A DNA stretch of 13,667 bases from Clostridia bacterium (GCA_017467965.1 JAFUJZ010000028.1:1-13667), one strand, 5' to 3'. Numbered from the stretch's first letter, positions 6,409-13,667 are shown. Made by a program: numbers and translations. The notes: generated by a model from the letters alone, not told the origin.

Positions 6409-6442
6409 CTCCCTTGTTCCCATTTATATGAAAACAAGGGAG
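6409..6442. repeat. 10-bp inverted repeat around the spoIIID -10 region
   Basis: CTCCCTTGTT (6409-6418) and AACAAGGGAG (6433-6442) are perfect inverted copies separated by 14 bases. One arm contains the spoIIID ribosome binding site and probable transcription start. The other fills most of the spacer between the -35 and -10 elements. Each arm contains ACAAG, like the core described for Bacillus SpoIIID sites, so autoregulation is possible. This is an inference. Confidence 0.7.
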
Positions 6443-6450
6443 ATTTATAC
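6423..6450 (-). promoter_or_regulatory. Candidate sigma-E promoter for spoIIID
   Basis: On the minus strand GTATAAA (complement of 6444-6450), a 13-base spacer and CATATAAA (complement of 6423-6430) resemble the sigma-E consensus (kmATATT, then CATACAxT at 13-15 bases). Bacillus spoIIID is known to be sigma-E dependent. The -35 match is partial. The site sits just after the clpE terminator. Confidence 0.45.
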
Positions 6451-6453
6451 CAC

Positions 6454-6484
6454 AAAAAAAGAACGGTAAAACCGTTCTTTTTTT
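6454..6484 (-). terminator. Intrinsic terminator of clpE
   Basis: A7 then GAACGGT (6461-6467), loop AAA, ACCGTTC (6471-6477), then T7: a 14-bp stem starting 3 bases after the clpE stop. On the minus strand the lower half ends in a run of seven T residues, and the plus strand reads the same way, so it could act in both directions. It insulates clpE from spoIIID. Confidence 0.88.
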
Positions 6485-6487
6485 GTT

Positions 6488-8716
6488 TCACTTCAATATT
6501 ATTTCACCGTTTTCTACCACGAATTCGGCAACGCTCTTTCTTTCGCCGCGGATAATGTTTTCTGCAAGCTTATCCTCGATTTCACGGCTGACAAGTCTGC
6601 GGAGTGGTCTTGCACCCATAGCTGCATCATATCCCTTTTCACAGAGGATTTCCTTCACTTCATCAGTAACGGTGATTGTTATGCCTCTTTCTTTAGCCAT
6701 TTGTCTGATTTCGTCAATCATCAGATCAACAATCTCAATAAGCTCTCCCTTTGTGAGAGGATTAAACACTATAACCTCGTCAACACGGTTCAAAAACTCA
6801 GGTCTCAAGAACTTTTTGAGTGCATCCATGGCACGTGTCTTGGAGGTGTCTTCAATCGTCTTTGAAAAGCCCAACGCCGAGGACGAATAACTGCTGCCTG
6901 CATTACTTGTCATGACAATAACAGTGTTTTCAAAGCTTACCACCTTGCCGTGGCTGTCCGTCACTCTGCCGTCGTCAAGTATCTGGAGCATTATATTCAT
7001 AACATCGGGATGCGCTTTTTCAATTTCGTCAAAAAGGATAACGGAATAAGGCTTTCTTCTCACCTTTTCCGTGAGCTGACCTGCATCGTCGTAGCCCACA
7101 TATCCCGGAGGCGAACCGATAAGACGGCTTACGGCGTGCTTTTCCATGTATTCGGTCATGTCAACACGGATAAGAGCTTCCTCAGATTCAAAAAGCTCAC
7201 ATGCAAGTGCCTTGACGGTTTCGGTTTTACCAACGCCTGTCGGGCCTACAAAAATAAAGCTTGCAGGTCTCTTTTTCTTGGAAAGTGCCGCTCTCTTGCG
7301 TCTTATTGTACGGCTTACGGCATTAACCGCATCGTTTTGACCTATAATTCTCTTATGAAGGTTTTCCTCAAGGTTAAGAAGCCTTGCAGTTTCTTCCTCA
7401 GTAATCTTTTTAACAGGGATTTTCGTCTGCAGCTCGATAACCTCTGCAATATCTTCAACTGTCAGATATACGTCCTCCATATCGCCTGCAATTTTGTCAA
7501 TAGACTGCTGGATAGAACATTCCTGCATTTTCAAATCTGCGGCTTTCTGGTAGTCCTCAATAGAATCCTCGTTTGCGGCATTGTCCTTTTCCATTTTTAT
7601 AAGCTCAAGCTGCTTTTTGAGCTCATATATGGTTGCAAGTGCCTTGTTTTTAAGGTTTGCGCGGCTGCCCGCTTCGTCAATAAGGTCAATAGCCTTATCG
7701 GGCAAAAAGCGGTCGGTGATGTATCTTTCCGACAAAACTGCCGCTTTTTCGATAACCTCATCCGATATCTTTACCTGATGATAGTTTTCGTAATAAGAAC
7801 GGATACCCTTTAAAATTTCTATCGTTTCACTAACAGAGGGTTCTTCAATAATAATAGGCTGAAATCTTCTCTCAAGTGCGCTGTCCTTTTCAATATGCTT
7901 GCGGTATTCGGTAAGAGTTGTTGCACCTATAACCTGTATATCGCCACGCGCAAGAGCAGGCTTTAAGATGTTTGCTGCACTCATTGCACCCTCTGCGTCA
8001 CCTGCGCCCACAATATTGTGAAGCTCGTCAATAACAAGTATTATGTTACCAAGCTTTTTAACCTCATCAACAATCGCCTTAAGCCTTGCTTCAAACTGAC
8101 CGCGGTACTGCGTGCCGGCAACAATTGCCGTAAAGTCTAAAGGATATACCTCTTTGTCACGAAGCTTTACGGGCACCTGTTTTGACACAATCCTCTCTGC
8201 CAAGCCTTCCGCAACTGCTGTTTTACCAACACCCGGTTCACCTATAAGGGCAGGATTGTTTTTTGTTCTTCGGTTAAGAATCTGAATCATTCTATCGATT
8301 TCAACTTCTCTGCCGATAACTTTGTCAAGCTTGCCCGAAAGGGCCTTACGGGTAAGGTTTTCGCCGTAGGAATCTATAATACGCTTTTCTTCCTTATGCT
8401 TTTTTTCCTTCTTGGGAGCTTTTTGCTGAGTGTCCTTGCTGTCGGGACCACCTTGTGAAAACATGTTATTTATAATGCTCATAACACTTCCTCCGATATC
8501 ATCAGGGAGTGCTTCTTCATTATTCATAACCTCCATCATCTGGTTTTCCAGATTTGCCATTATTTCAGGGTCGATATCGCCCATAAGTTTATCAATATTA
8601 CCCACGCCTAGCTCTTTCGCGCAGGGCATACACAGGCTTTCGTTTATTGCCTTTCCGTTTTCCATTCTTGTAATAAACATAACGGCTACATTCTTTTTAC
8701 ATCTTGTACAAATCAT
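6488..8716 (-). CDS. clpE: Clp protease ATP-binding subunit with N-terminal zinc finger (ClpE type)
   Basis: A 742-residue Hsp100 unfoldase that feeds substrates to ClpP. The N-terminus has a four-cysteine zinc finger (C3, C6, C29, C32) in place of the double Clp-N repeat of ClpC, which is the ClpE layout. A charged linker (about 92-115) precedes the first AAA+ domain, with Walker A GEPGVGKT (159-166), Walker B VIDEL (228-232) and the LERRF arginine motif (281-285). A UVR-like coiled segment lies at about 362-412. The second AAA+ domain has Walker A GPTGVGKT (491-498) and Walker [10 protein letters not shown] (561-569). LGF (615-617) fits the ClpP-docking tripeptide. The frame opens further upstream; I prefer the ATG at 8716 (MICTRC) by family resemblance. 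The ATG at 8728 is the alternative, with AAAGG only 2 bases before it. Confidence 0.93.
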   Translation of the reverse strand: MICTRCKKNVAVMFITRMENGKAINESLCMPCAKELGVGNIDKLMGDIDPEIMANLENQMMEVMNNEEALPDDIGGSVMSIINNMFSQGGPDSKDTQQKAPKKEKKHKEEKRIIDSYGENLTRKALSGKLDKVIGREVEIDRMIQILNRRTKNNPALIGEPGVGKTAVAEGLAERIVSKQVPVKLRDKEVYPLDFTAIVAGTQYRGQFEARLKAIVDEVKKLGNIILVIDELHNIVGAGDAEGAMSAANILKPALARGDIQVIGATTLTEYRKHIEKDSALERRFQPIIIEEPSVSETIEILKGIRSYYENYHQVKISDEVIEKAAVLSERYITDRFLPDKAIDLIDEAGSRANLKNKALATIYELKKQLELIKMEKDNAANEDSIEDYQKAADLKMQECSIQQSIDKIAGDMEDVYLTVEDIAEVIELQTKIPVKKITEEETARLLNLEENLHKRIIGQNDAVNAVSRTIRRKRAALSKKKRPASFIFVGPTGVGKTETVKALACELFESEEALIRVDMTEYMEKHAVSRLIGSPPGYVGYDDAGQLTEKVRRKPYSVILFDEIEKAHPDVMNIMLQILDDGRVTDSHGKVVSFENTVIVMTSNAGSSYSSSALGFSKTIEDTSKTRAMDALKKFLRPEFLNRVDEVIVFNPLTKGELIEIVDLMIDEIRQMAKERGITITVTDEVKEILCEKGYDAAMGARPLRRLVSREIEDKLAENIIRGERKSVAEFVVENGEIILK

Positions 8717-8766
8717 ATTAATTCGCATAGCCTTTCTGCCACAAATAGAAATAAAAAATCTGTTTT

Positions 8767-8795
8767 TACGCACTTGCAGTGGCACGCAAGGCGTA
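8767..8795 (-). promoter_or_regulatory. Stable hairpin in the clpE leader
   Basis: On the minus strand TACGCCTTGC, an 8-base loop, GCAAG, one bulged T, GCGTA: a 10-bp stem with a single bulge. It lies about 50 bases upstream of the ATG at 8716 within a leader of roughly 115 bases predicted from the promoter. GGTGA (8800-8804) with TCACC (8825-8829) could form a second, weaker helix next to it. I do not recognise a known riboswitch. Confidence 0.55.
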
Positions 8796-8838
8796 CAATG
8801 GTGAAATGCGCAATTACCCCATTATCACCTTAAAAATC

Positions 8839-8866
8839 AGTATATCACATATATTATATTTGTCAA
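8839..8866 (-). promoter_or_regulatory. Sigma-A promoter for clpE
   Basis: On the minus strand a perfect TTGACA (complement of 8861-8866), a 16-base spacer and TATACT (complement of 8839-8844). Transcription should begin near 8832. I see no CtsR heptad repeat and no CIRCE element around it. Confidence 0.72.
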
Positions 8867-8918
8867 ATTAACAATTTATTAAATATCAAAAATTTCTGTC
8901 TCTTTTCGTATATTTTTG

Positions 8919-8947
8919 TTGAACTTTTTTTCTCGGTATGGTATGCT
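8919..8947 (+). promoter_or_regulatory. Extended -10 promoter for the SLH protein gene
   Basis: TTGAAC (8919-8924), a 17-base spacer and TATGCT (8942-8947) preceded by TGG, an extended -10. It lies about 40 bases before the ATG and is divergent from the clpE promoter, with 52 bases between the two -35 elements. Confidence 0.6.
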
Positions 8948-8988
8948 GATAATTAGAGAAATAGTAATTTTTTATACGGAGGTTTACC

Positions 8989-10416
8989 ATGAAAAAACAA
9001 CTTACGGCTTTAGTTTTAACCGCCGCACTTACCCTGTCATCAGTTGCCGCAACTGCATCGACTGCGTTTTCGGATCTCAATGAGTTCCACGCATGGGCAG
9101 AGCCCCAGATTGAAGAGATGACAACTCTCGGTATTATCAAGGGTTATACAGACGGCACATTCCGTCCCGACCGCGCTATCACAAAGACAGAAGCTCTTGT
9201 CCTCATTTCGCGTGCCGCAGGCTATATAGAGGAAGATTATGACACATTCCGTGCCGCCGCTTCCACGCGTTATGAAGATGTTTTGTCCAATTACAGCACA
9301 CCTTATCCCAACGAAATCGCATTTTTGCTGTATAAGGGCGTTCTTACAGAGAGTGACCTCTCGGGCTATATAGCTCCCGACCGTGCGGATTCTCCTCTTC
9401 TCCGTTATGAAATGGCAGTACTCCTCACAAAGCTCATGCGTGCCGAAGCTTCTCTCTCCAATGAAAGCGAAATCACGCTTGAATATTCCGACGCAGGCGA
9501 AATTCCCTATGCCTCAACTGCATACGTTAACTACGTTACAAACGCATCCTTGATGCAGGGTGTGTATGACCCCGAGCATCCCGATGATGTTTTCTTCAAG
9601 CCCTATGCCTCTGTAACAAGAGCGCAAATGGCAGTGCTTTTGCACCGCGTACTCTCCAAATTTGACATCAGGATTTCTTATGCTCGCGTTATGGGCAAAA
9701 ACTCCACTAATTCCACAGTTACATACCGTGATGAAGCCGGCAAAACCGCTTTTTATACAGTAACAGAAGGCGTTAATTTTGTTGTAGACGGCTATGTTAC
9801 AAAGGACGTTTCCCATGTATACTCCGGCGCACAGATTGCGTTCTTCTACATAAACAACACCCTTTCCGATGTTGAAATCGTAAACAGTGAGGAAAACCGT
9901 TTTGACGGCGTTGAAAATCCCGTTATTGAAAATGTTACACCCACAGAACCCGTTGAGGGCGTTATCTCCACAATTGTTATGAGCGATGAATGCAGCGTTG
10001 TTGTAAACAATGTTGAATACACCCTCTCCGCAGCATCTGTAATATACGTTAACCACGTTGCATCTACCATTTACGATTTGAGAGTTGGCCACACCGCTGA
10101 GCTCGATTTTGAAAACGGCAAGGTTATCATGATTTATGCAACATCACCTCAGCAGTCCGATGACGGACGCGTTACGGCACAGGGCGTTATCACAAAGCTC
10201 AACGTAACAAACCGTCAGGTTTATCTTGAGGTCGAAAACAAGGAGACAGGCGTTACAAACGAGAGAGTTCTCTACATCGAAACAGGCGCATCCATTTTCA
10301 ACGCAATTTCGGGTCAGGCTATTGACTTCCTTTCCTTAGAGGCTGACGACCGTATCACTGCTACAGGCACAATCAAGGACGGTAACTTCTACGCCTCCAA
10401 AATTATAGTAAGATAA
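8989..10416 (+). CDS. Exported S-layer homology (SLH) domain protein
   Basis: A 475-residue surface protein. A Sec signal peptide (basic MKKQ, hydrophobic core 5-20, small residues ATAST up to about 25) is followed by three SLH repeats. These are about 27-80 (GIIKGYTDGTFRPDRAITKTEA, split as 48-59 and 60-69), 95-150 (degenerate, IAPDRADSPLLRYE at 128-141) and 167-225 (VTRAQMAVLLHRVL, 209-222). SLH domains bind pyruvylated secondary cell-wall polymer, so the protein should sit in the wall. Residues 230-475 are beta-rich, contain what look like repeated small barrel units (about 230-300, 322-385, 395-475), and match no family I can name. ACGGAGG lies 7 bases before the ATG. The deaminase gene starts 10 bases after the stop. 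Confidence 0.9.
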   Translation: MKKQLTALVLTAALTLSSVAATASTAFSDLNEFHAWAEPQIEEMTTLGIIKGYTDGTFRPDRAITKTEALVLISRAAGYIEEDYDTFRAAASTRYEDVLSNYSTPYPNEIAFLLYKGVLTESDLSGYIAPDRADSPLLRYEMAVLLTKLMRAEASLSNESEITLEYSDAGEIPYASTAYVNYVTNASLMQGVYDPEHPDDVFFKPYASVTRAQMAVLLHRVLSKFDIRISYARVMGKNSTNSTVTYRDEAGKTAFYTVTEGVNFVVDGYVTKDVSHVYSGAQIAFFYINNTLSDVEIVNSEENRFDGVENPVIENVTPTEPVEGVISTIVMSDECSVVVNNVEYTLSAASVIYVNHVASTIYDLRVGHTAELDFENGKVIMIYATSPQQSDDGRVTAQGVITKLNVTNRQVYLEVENKETGVTNERVLYIETGASIFNAISGQAIDFLSLEADDRITATGTIKDGNFYASKIIVR

Positions 10417-10426
10417 GAGGTACTCT

Positions 10427-10915
10427 ATGAACAGACGCGATAAAACAAATTATTATCTCGATATTGCAACAGCTGTACTTGAGCGCGGTACATGCCTCAG
10501 GCGCTCATATGGTGCAATTATCGTAAAAAATGACGAAATCATTTCCACAGGCTATACAGGTGCTCCCCGTGGTAGGAAAAACTGTATCGACCTTGGCTTC
10601 TGCCGCAGAATTGCTATGAATATTCCCCGCGGTCAGCGTTATGAGCTTTGTCGTAGCGTTCACGCAGAGGAAAACGCTATTATTTCCGCATCACGCCGTG
10701 ATATGATAGGTGCAACCTTGTACCTTGTAGGCAGGGATATGGAAACGGGTCAGTTTGTTGAAGGTGCTTCCAGCTGTGCAATGTGCAAAAGGGCTATCAT
10801 TAACGCAGGCATCGAAAAAGTTGTTATACGCAACACCATTGATGACTATACTGTTGTAGATGTTCAAAGCTGGATTGACAACGACGATTCGTTAGGCGAA
10901 ACATTAGGATATTAA
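10427..10915 (+). CDS. dCMP deaminase family zinc enzyme (ComEB-like)
   Basis: A 162-residue member of the cytidine/deoxycytidylate deaminase superfamily. dCMP deaminase makes dUMP for thymidylate synthesis. The zinc and catalytic residues are in place: H79 and E81 in SVHAEENAII (77-86), and C117 and C120 in SSCAMCKRAIINAG (115-128). The substrate loop TGYTGAPRG (41-49) fits dCMP deaminases rather than free cytidine deaminases. Two oddities: the usual proline before the first zinc cysteine is serine, and an insertion of about ten residues (around 103-114) separates the preceding strand from the PCxxC-like motif. AAGAGG overlaps the end of the SLH gene, so the gene is probably co-transcribed with it. 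It is followed by a strong terminator. Competence or nucleotide salvage could equally be its role. Confidence 0.9.
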   Translation: MNRRDKTNYYLDIATAVLERGTCLRRSYGAIIVKNDEIISTGYTGAPRGRKNCIDLGFCRRIAMNIPRGQRYELCRSVHAEENAIISASRRDMIGATLYLVGRDMETGQFVEGASSCAMCKRAIINAGIEKVVIRNTIDDYTVVDVQSWIDNDDSLGETLGY

Positions 10916-10920
10916 TAAGT

Positions 10921-10948
10921 GCAGAATGCTGAATGCAGAACGCAGAAT
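10921..10948. repeat. Four tandem heptamers after the deaminase gene
   Basis: GCAGAAT, GCTGAAT, GCAGAAC, GCAGAAT follow one another without gaps, each with at most one change from GCAGAAT. They begin 5 bases after the stop codon and end just before the terminator. The unit length of 7 in non-coding DNA suggests a slippage-prone array. Confidence 0.75.
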
Positions 10949-10952
10949 TTAT

Positions 10953-10984
10953 AAAGAGGTTTTTGCTTTTGCAAAAACCTCTTT
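10953..10984 (+). terminator. Intrinsic terminator of the SLH/deaminase operon
   Basis: AAAGAGGTTTTTGC (10953-10966), loop TTTT, GCAAAAACCTCTTT (10971-10984): a perfect 14-bp stem ending in a short T run, 37 bases after the deaminase stop. Confidence 0.82.
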
Positions 10985-11046
10985 GTTATAAGAAAAGTAC
11001 AATACATCACCGACATAATCTCGTGTTAAAAACACAAACAATGTAG

Positions 11047-11065
11047 GGGCGACCTGTGGTCGCCC
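11047..11065 (+). repeat. GC-rich hairpin directly before the GH2 ribosome site
   Basis: GGGCGACC (11047-11054), loop TGT, GGTCGCCC (11058-11065), a perfect 8-bp stem ending one base before the AAAGGAG of the GH2 gene. Its GC content contrasts with the AT-rich leader around it. From memory, similar sequence (TAGGGGCGACC with GGTCGCCCG) recurs in intergenic DNA of Clostridia, so it may be the end of a dispersed repeat. It might also influence translation of the GH2 gene. Confidence 0.6.
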
Positions 11066-11080
11066 GAAAGGAGAATGAAA

Positions 11081-13381
11081 ATGAAAAGACAACAAATATT
11101 TTTACATTCAAACTGGAAATTTCACCGTGGAGAAGAGCCCATGGGCTTTTACAAAGGCTTTGACGACACAGCCTGGAAAACAGTTACCGTTCCCCATGAT
11201 ATGAGTGTCGAATGTGAGTTTGACAAGTCAAATTCCTCAGGCACAGGTTATCTTCCCAGTGGACGTGGCTGGTACCGTAAACGCTTTACTTTGCCCCCTA
11301 ATCCCGGAAAGGTATACATCACCTTTGAAGGCGTATACAACAACTCAAAGGTATGGTTCAACTCAAACTACCTCGGCAAACGCCCTTATGGTTATTCTAC
11401 TTTTACTTATGATGTAACAGAGTTTATCAGCGATGAAAACGTTGTAAGTGTTATGATAAACCGTGACGAAACAGCCGATTCCCGCTGGTTTACTGGTACA
11501 GGCATCACAAGAAGGGTTTACGTTACTGTATGCGACAAGGTATCAATTGTTCCCGACAGCCTCTTTATCACAACACCTTCGGTTTCCGATAAAGACGCTA
11601 TGGTTAAAATCGAATGTGAAACCACTCTTCCTGCAACTGTTACCAACACAATCCTTGATAAGGACGGCAAAGTGGTTGCAACAGGTGACAACACGCTTAC
11701 ACTTTCCAATCCGTCACTTTGGTCTCCCGATAATCCCTATCTTTACACAATGAAAACAGACGTTATATCAGACGGTGAAATTACCGACACAGTGTACACT
11801 ACCTTTGGTGTCCGCTACTTCAATTTTGACCCCGACCATGGATTTTTCTTAAACGGCGTGCATACCCTCCTCAAAGGCGTATGTGTTCATCATGACGCAG
11901 GCTGTCTGGGTGCGGCAGTGCCTAAGGAGGTTTGGCGTGATCGACTTTTAAAATTAAAGGAATGCGGCACCAATGCACTCCGCACAAGCCACAATCCTCC
12001 CGACCCCGAGCTGCTTGATTTGTGTGACGAGCTGGGCTTCTTGACCATGGACGAAGCCTTTGACGAGTGGGAAGGCCCCAAAAACAAATGGTGGCAGGGT
12101 CACAATGTGTACCCTCCCAAGAGATTCGGCTATTTTGAAGATTTCCCCGAATGGGGCGAAAAGGATATTAAGGCAATGGTGCTCCGTGACCGTAACCACC
12201 CCTCCATTATAATGTGGTCTATCGGTAACGAAGTTGATTATCCCAATGACCCCTATTGTCACCCTTCGTTCTCCTCTATGACAGGCAACAATGACGCAAA
12301 CAAGCCCGAAATCGAAAGAATGTATGACCCCAACAAGCCCAACGCTGAACGATTGGCAGTAATTGCCCGCAAGCTCGTTAAATGGGTAAAGGAATGCGAC
12401 ACAACCCGCCCTGTTACTGCGGCACTTGCATTCCCCGAGCTCAGCTGTAACACAGGCTATTTTGAAGCACTCGACATTGCAGGCTATAACTATAAAGAGC
12501 ATCTTTATGCGGACGACCACAAGCGTTTCCCGAACTCAGTTATCTACGGCAGTGAAAACTCCCACTCATGGAAGGCGTGGAAAGCTGTTGCCGACAATGA
12601 CTATATCTCAGGTCAGTTCCTCTGGACAGGTATTGACTACATGGGCGAAGCACACGGTTGGCCTATCCGTTCATCAATGCCGGGATTACTTGATATGGGC
12701 GGCTTTAAAAAGCCGAGCTGGCATTTTAGGAAAACACTTTGGGATAGTGCCCCCTATATCTATATTTTCACCCGCGAAAAGAGAGACGAAAACGCACCTC
12801 GTCGCCGTCGTCCTCCCAAGTGGTTCTGTGAGCATTGGAATTTCCCGGAAGGTACTAATTGCGAAGTTATCGCATACACAAATGCTTCCGAGGCAGAGCT
12901 TTTCTTAAACGGCAAATCATTAGGCGTAAAAAAAGCCGACAATGAAGAGCACGGCAATGAGATTTTCTGGCAAATTCCCTTTGAAGAGGGCGAATTAAAG
13001 GCAGTTATCGAAGGATTTGAGTATACACTCAAATCAACCAAAAACCCCGCTAAAATCCGTCTCATAGCCGAAAAAGCAACCCTTACAGCCGATAGCTATG
13101 ACACAATCCGCATTGACGTTGCCTTCCTCGATGAAAACGGCAATAAGGTCAACTGGGACGACAGAGCTATCACAGCACAGATTGCGGGTCTCTCTGCTAT
13201 ATTGGCAGGCATTGAATCTGGTTCAGGCTTTGACGTAACACCTTATTCCTCCCCCACAAGAAAGCTCCATAACGGCAATGCGGTTATTTATGTAAAATCA
13301 ACCGACATTGCAGGCGAGGCTACATTGACTGTTACTGCCGACGGCATAGAGCCAGCTTCACTTACAATCATAACAAAATAA
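11081..13381 (+). CDS. GH2-family beta-galactosidase-type glycoside hydrolase
   Basis: A 766-residue retaining glycosidase of family 2. Domains in order: sugar-binding jelly roll (about 5-150), Ig-like domain (about 155-245), TIM barrel (about 250-560), a DUF4982-like domain (about 582-640) and a C-terminal Ig-like GH2_C5-type domain (about 650-766). The acid/base is E384 in WSIGNEVD (379-386); the nucleophile is E492 in IYGSENSHSW (488-497). RTSHNPPDPELLDLCDELG (301-319) is the barrel signature. At the position where beta-glucuronidases carry NxK this protein has GGFKKPS (540-546), so glucuronidase activity is unlikely. No signal peptide: cytoplasmic. The ATG at 11075 lies 1 base after the ribosome site; I chose 11081, with AAAGGAG (11067-11073) 7 bases away. 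A basic RRRRPPK loop (574-580) follows the barrel. Transcription is probably separate, as a terminator lies upstream, but no clear promoter is visible. Confidence 0.92.
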   Translation: MKRQQIFLHSNWKFHRGEEPMGFYKGFDDTAWKTVTVPHDMSVECEFDKSNSSGTGYLPSGRGWYRKRFTLPPNPGKVYITFEGVYNNSKVWFNSNYLGKRPYGYSTFTYDVTEFISDENVVSVMINRDETADSRWFTGTGITRRVYVTVCDKVSIVPDSLFITTPSVSDKDAMVKIECETTLPATVTNTILDKDGKVVATGDNTLTLSNPSLWSPDNPYLYTMKTDVISDGEITDTVYTTFGVRYFNFDPDHGFFLNGVHTLLKGVCVHHDAGCLGAAVPKEVWRDRLLKLKECGTNALRTSHNPPDPELLDLCDELGFLTMDEAFDEWEGPKNKWWQGHNVYPPKRFGYFEDFPEWGEKDIKAMVLRDRNHPSIIMWSIGNEVDYPNDPYCHPSFSSMTGNNDANKPEIERMYDPNKPNAERLAVIARKLVKWVKECDTTRPVTAALAFPELSCNTGYFEALDIAGYNYKEHLYADDHKRFPNSVIYGSENSHSWKAWKAVADNDYISGQFLWTGIDYMGEAHGWPIRSSMPGLLDMGGFKKPSWHFRKTLWDSAPYIYIFTREKRDENAPRRRRPPKWFCEHWNFPEGTNCEVIAYTNASEAELFLNGKSLGVKKADNEEHGNEIFWQIPFEEGELKAVIEGFEYTLKSTKNPAKIRLIAEKATLTADSYDTIRIDVAFLDENGNKVNWDDRAITAQIAGLSAILAGIESGSGFDVTPYSSPTRKLHNGNAVIYVKSTDIAGEATLTVTADGIEPASLTIITK

Positions 13382-13388
13382 CCACACA

Positions 13389-13418
13389 AAAAAAGCTCTC
13401 CAATTGGAGAGCTTTTTT
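13389..13418. terminator. Perfectly palindromic bidirectional terminator
   Basis: Left arm AAAAAAGCTCTCCAA (13389-13403) and right arm TTGGAGAGCTTTTTT (13404-13418) form a perfect 30-base palindrome with six T residues on each strand. It begins 7 bases after the GH2 stop and ends 12 bases before the stop of the convergent gene, so it serves both. Confidence 0.92.
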
Positions 13419-13430
13419 AGTTAAGTTAAA

Positions 13431-13667
13431 TTACTGAGCATTATCTGCAAGATAGCTTGCGTAGTCAAATGTGATTGTTACGCGACCGTCTTCGTTTTCA
13501 ACGAGACTTGTGTATGCAGCAATCTTAGAATTGTTGTTGTTAATTCTGATGTATTCCTGCCAGTAAGAGTTGATTGTTGTGTTTGTGCCTACAGGCTTGA
13601 TTGTAATAGCATATACGTTTTCGGAAACAGTTTCGCTCGATACTACTTCGAAGAACTGGTCACCAGA
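13431..13667 (-). CDS. C-terminus of an unknown protein (partial)
   Basis: The last 78 codons of a minus-strand gene that enters from the right edge, ending in TAA (complement of 13431-13433). The piece starts SGDQFFEVVSSETVSENVYA and ends TFDYASYLADNAQ. It is Thr/Asn/Ser-rich, with alternating hydrophobic residues (VYAITIKPV, GRVTITFDY) that suggest beta strands, and has an NNNN run near residue 43. It contains no cysteine, no membrane segment and no LPxTG sorting motif. The composition suggests an extracellular beta-sandwich or the end of an exported protein. Codon use is strongly biased (AAC, ACA, TAC), which may mean high expression. The convergent terminator supports a real 3' end. Family not recognised. 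Confidence 0.75.
   Translation of the reverse strand, partial: SGDQFFEVVSSETVSENVYAITIKPVGTNTTINSYWQEYIRINNNNSKIAAYTSLVENEDGRVTITFDYASYLADNAQ

Noticed and set aside
6950..7813. Long 287-codon open frame antisense to clpE
   Set aside because: It lies wholly opposite the highly conserved Clp ATPase domains. Its translation is Cys/Phe-rich with no recognisable motif and no credible ribosome site.
9514..10092. 192-codon open frame antisense to the SLH gene
   Set aside because: Its Asn/Cys/Val-rich composition is that of the reverse complement of a GTT/ACA-rich gene, and it has no motif or start signal.
11081..13381. GH2 enzyme as beta-glucuronidase
   Set aside because: The NxK motif that recognises glucuronate is replaced by GFKK in the GGFKKPS segment (540-546).

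Overview
The window looks like a chromosomal segment of an endospore-forming member of the Clostridia, probably an uncultured gut-type lineage near Oscillospiraceae or Ruminococcaceae. This is inferred from spoVAC, spoVAD and spoIIID, Gram-positive style ribosome binding sites, sigma-A type promoters, an SLH surface protein and two cytoplasmic-type glycosidases. There are no tRNA or rRNA genes, no CRISPR array, no transposase and no phage genes.

Layout. Bases 1-2132 hold a minus-strand run: a haemolysin III (PAQR-like) membrane protein, then a CNNM/CorC-type divalent cation exporter, then the start of an unknown exported or membrane protein that runs off the left edge. A plus-strand GH27 alpha-galactosidase-type gene (2286-3554) has its own near-consensus promoter. 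After it comes a gene-free block (3555-3864) that is almost entirely a row of perfect or near-perfect inverted repeats, bracketed by two identical 29-base palindromes. A minus-strand CPBP (CAAX-type) membrane protease follows at 3865-4545.

Bases 4656-6398 form a sporulation segment. spoVAC and spoVAD are translationally adjacent (dipicolinic acid transport into the forespore), and spoIIID, the mother-cell transcription factor, faces them. No spoVAE follows spoVAD. Next comes a zinc-finger Clp ATPase of the ClpE type (6488-8716, minus) with a strong promoter and a structured leader.

Divergent from clpE is a plus-strand pair: an exported SLH protein (8989-10416) and, 10 bases later, a dCMP-deaminase-family enzyme (10427-10915). 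A strong terminator, a heptamer tandem repeat and a hairpin-bearing leader separate these from a GH2 beta-galactosidase-type enzyme (11081-13381). A fully palindromic bidirectional terminator then divides GH2 from the 3' end of an unknown minus-strand gene at the right edge.

How the genes fit together. The GH27 and GH2 enzymes both lack signal peptides and probably finish degradation of imported galactosides, although no transporter or regulator is visible here. SpoVAC/SpoVAD and SpoIIID act in the two different compartments of the sporulating cell. The most unusual feature is the hairpin array at 3555-3861, which could be a dispersed palindromic repeat or a structured RNA. Also notable are the dyad centred on the putative spoIIID promoter and the SLH/deaminase pairing.
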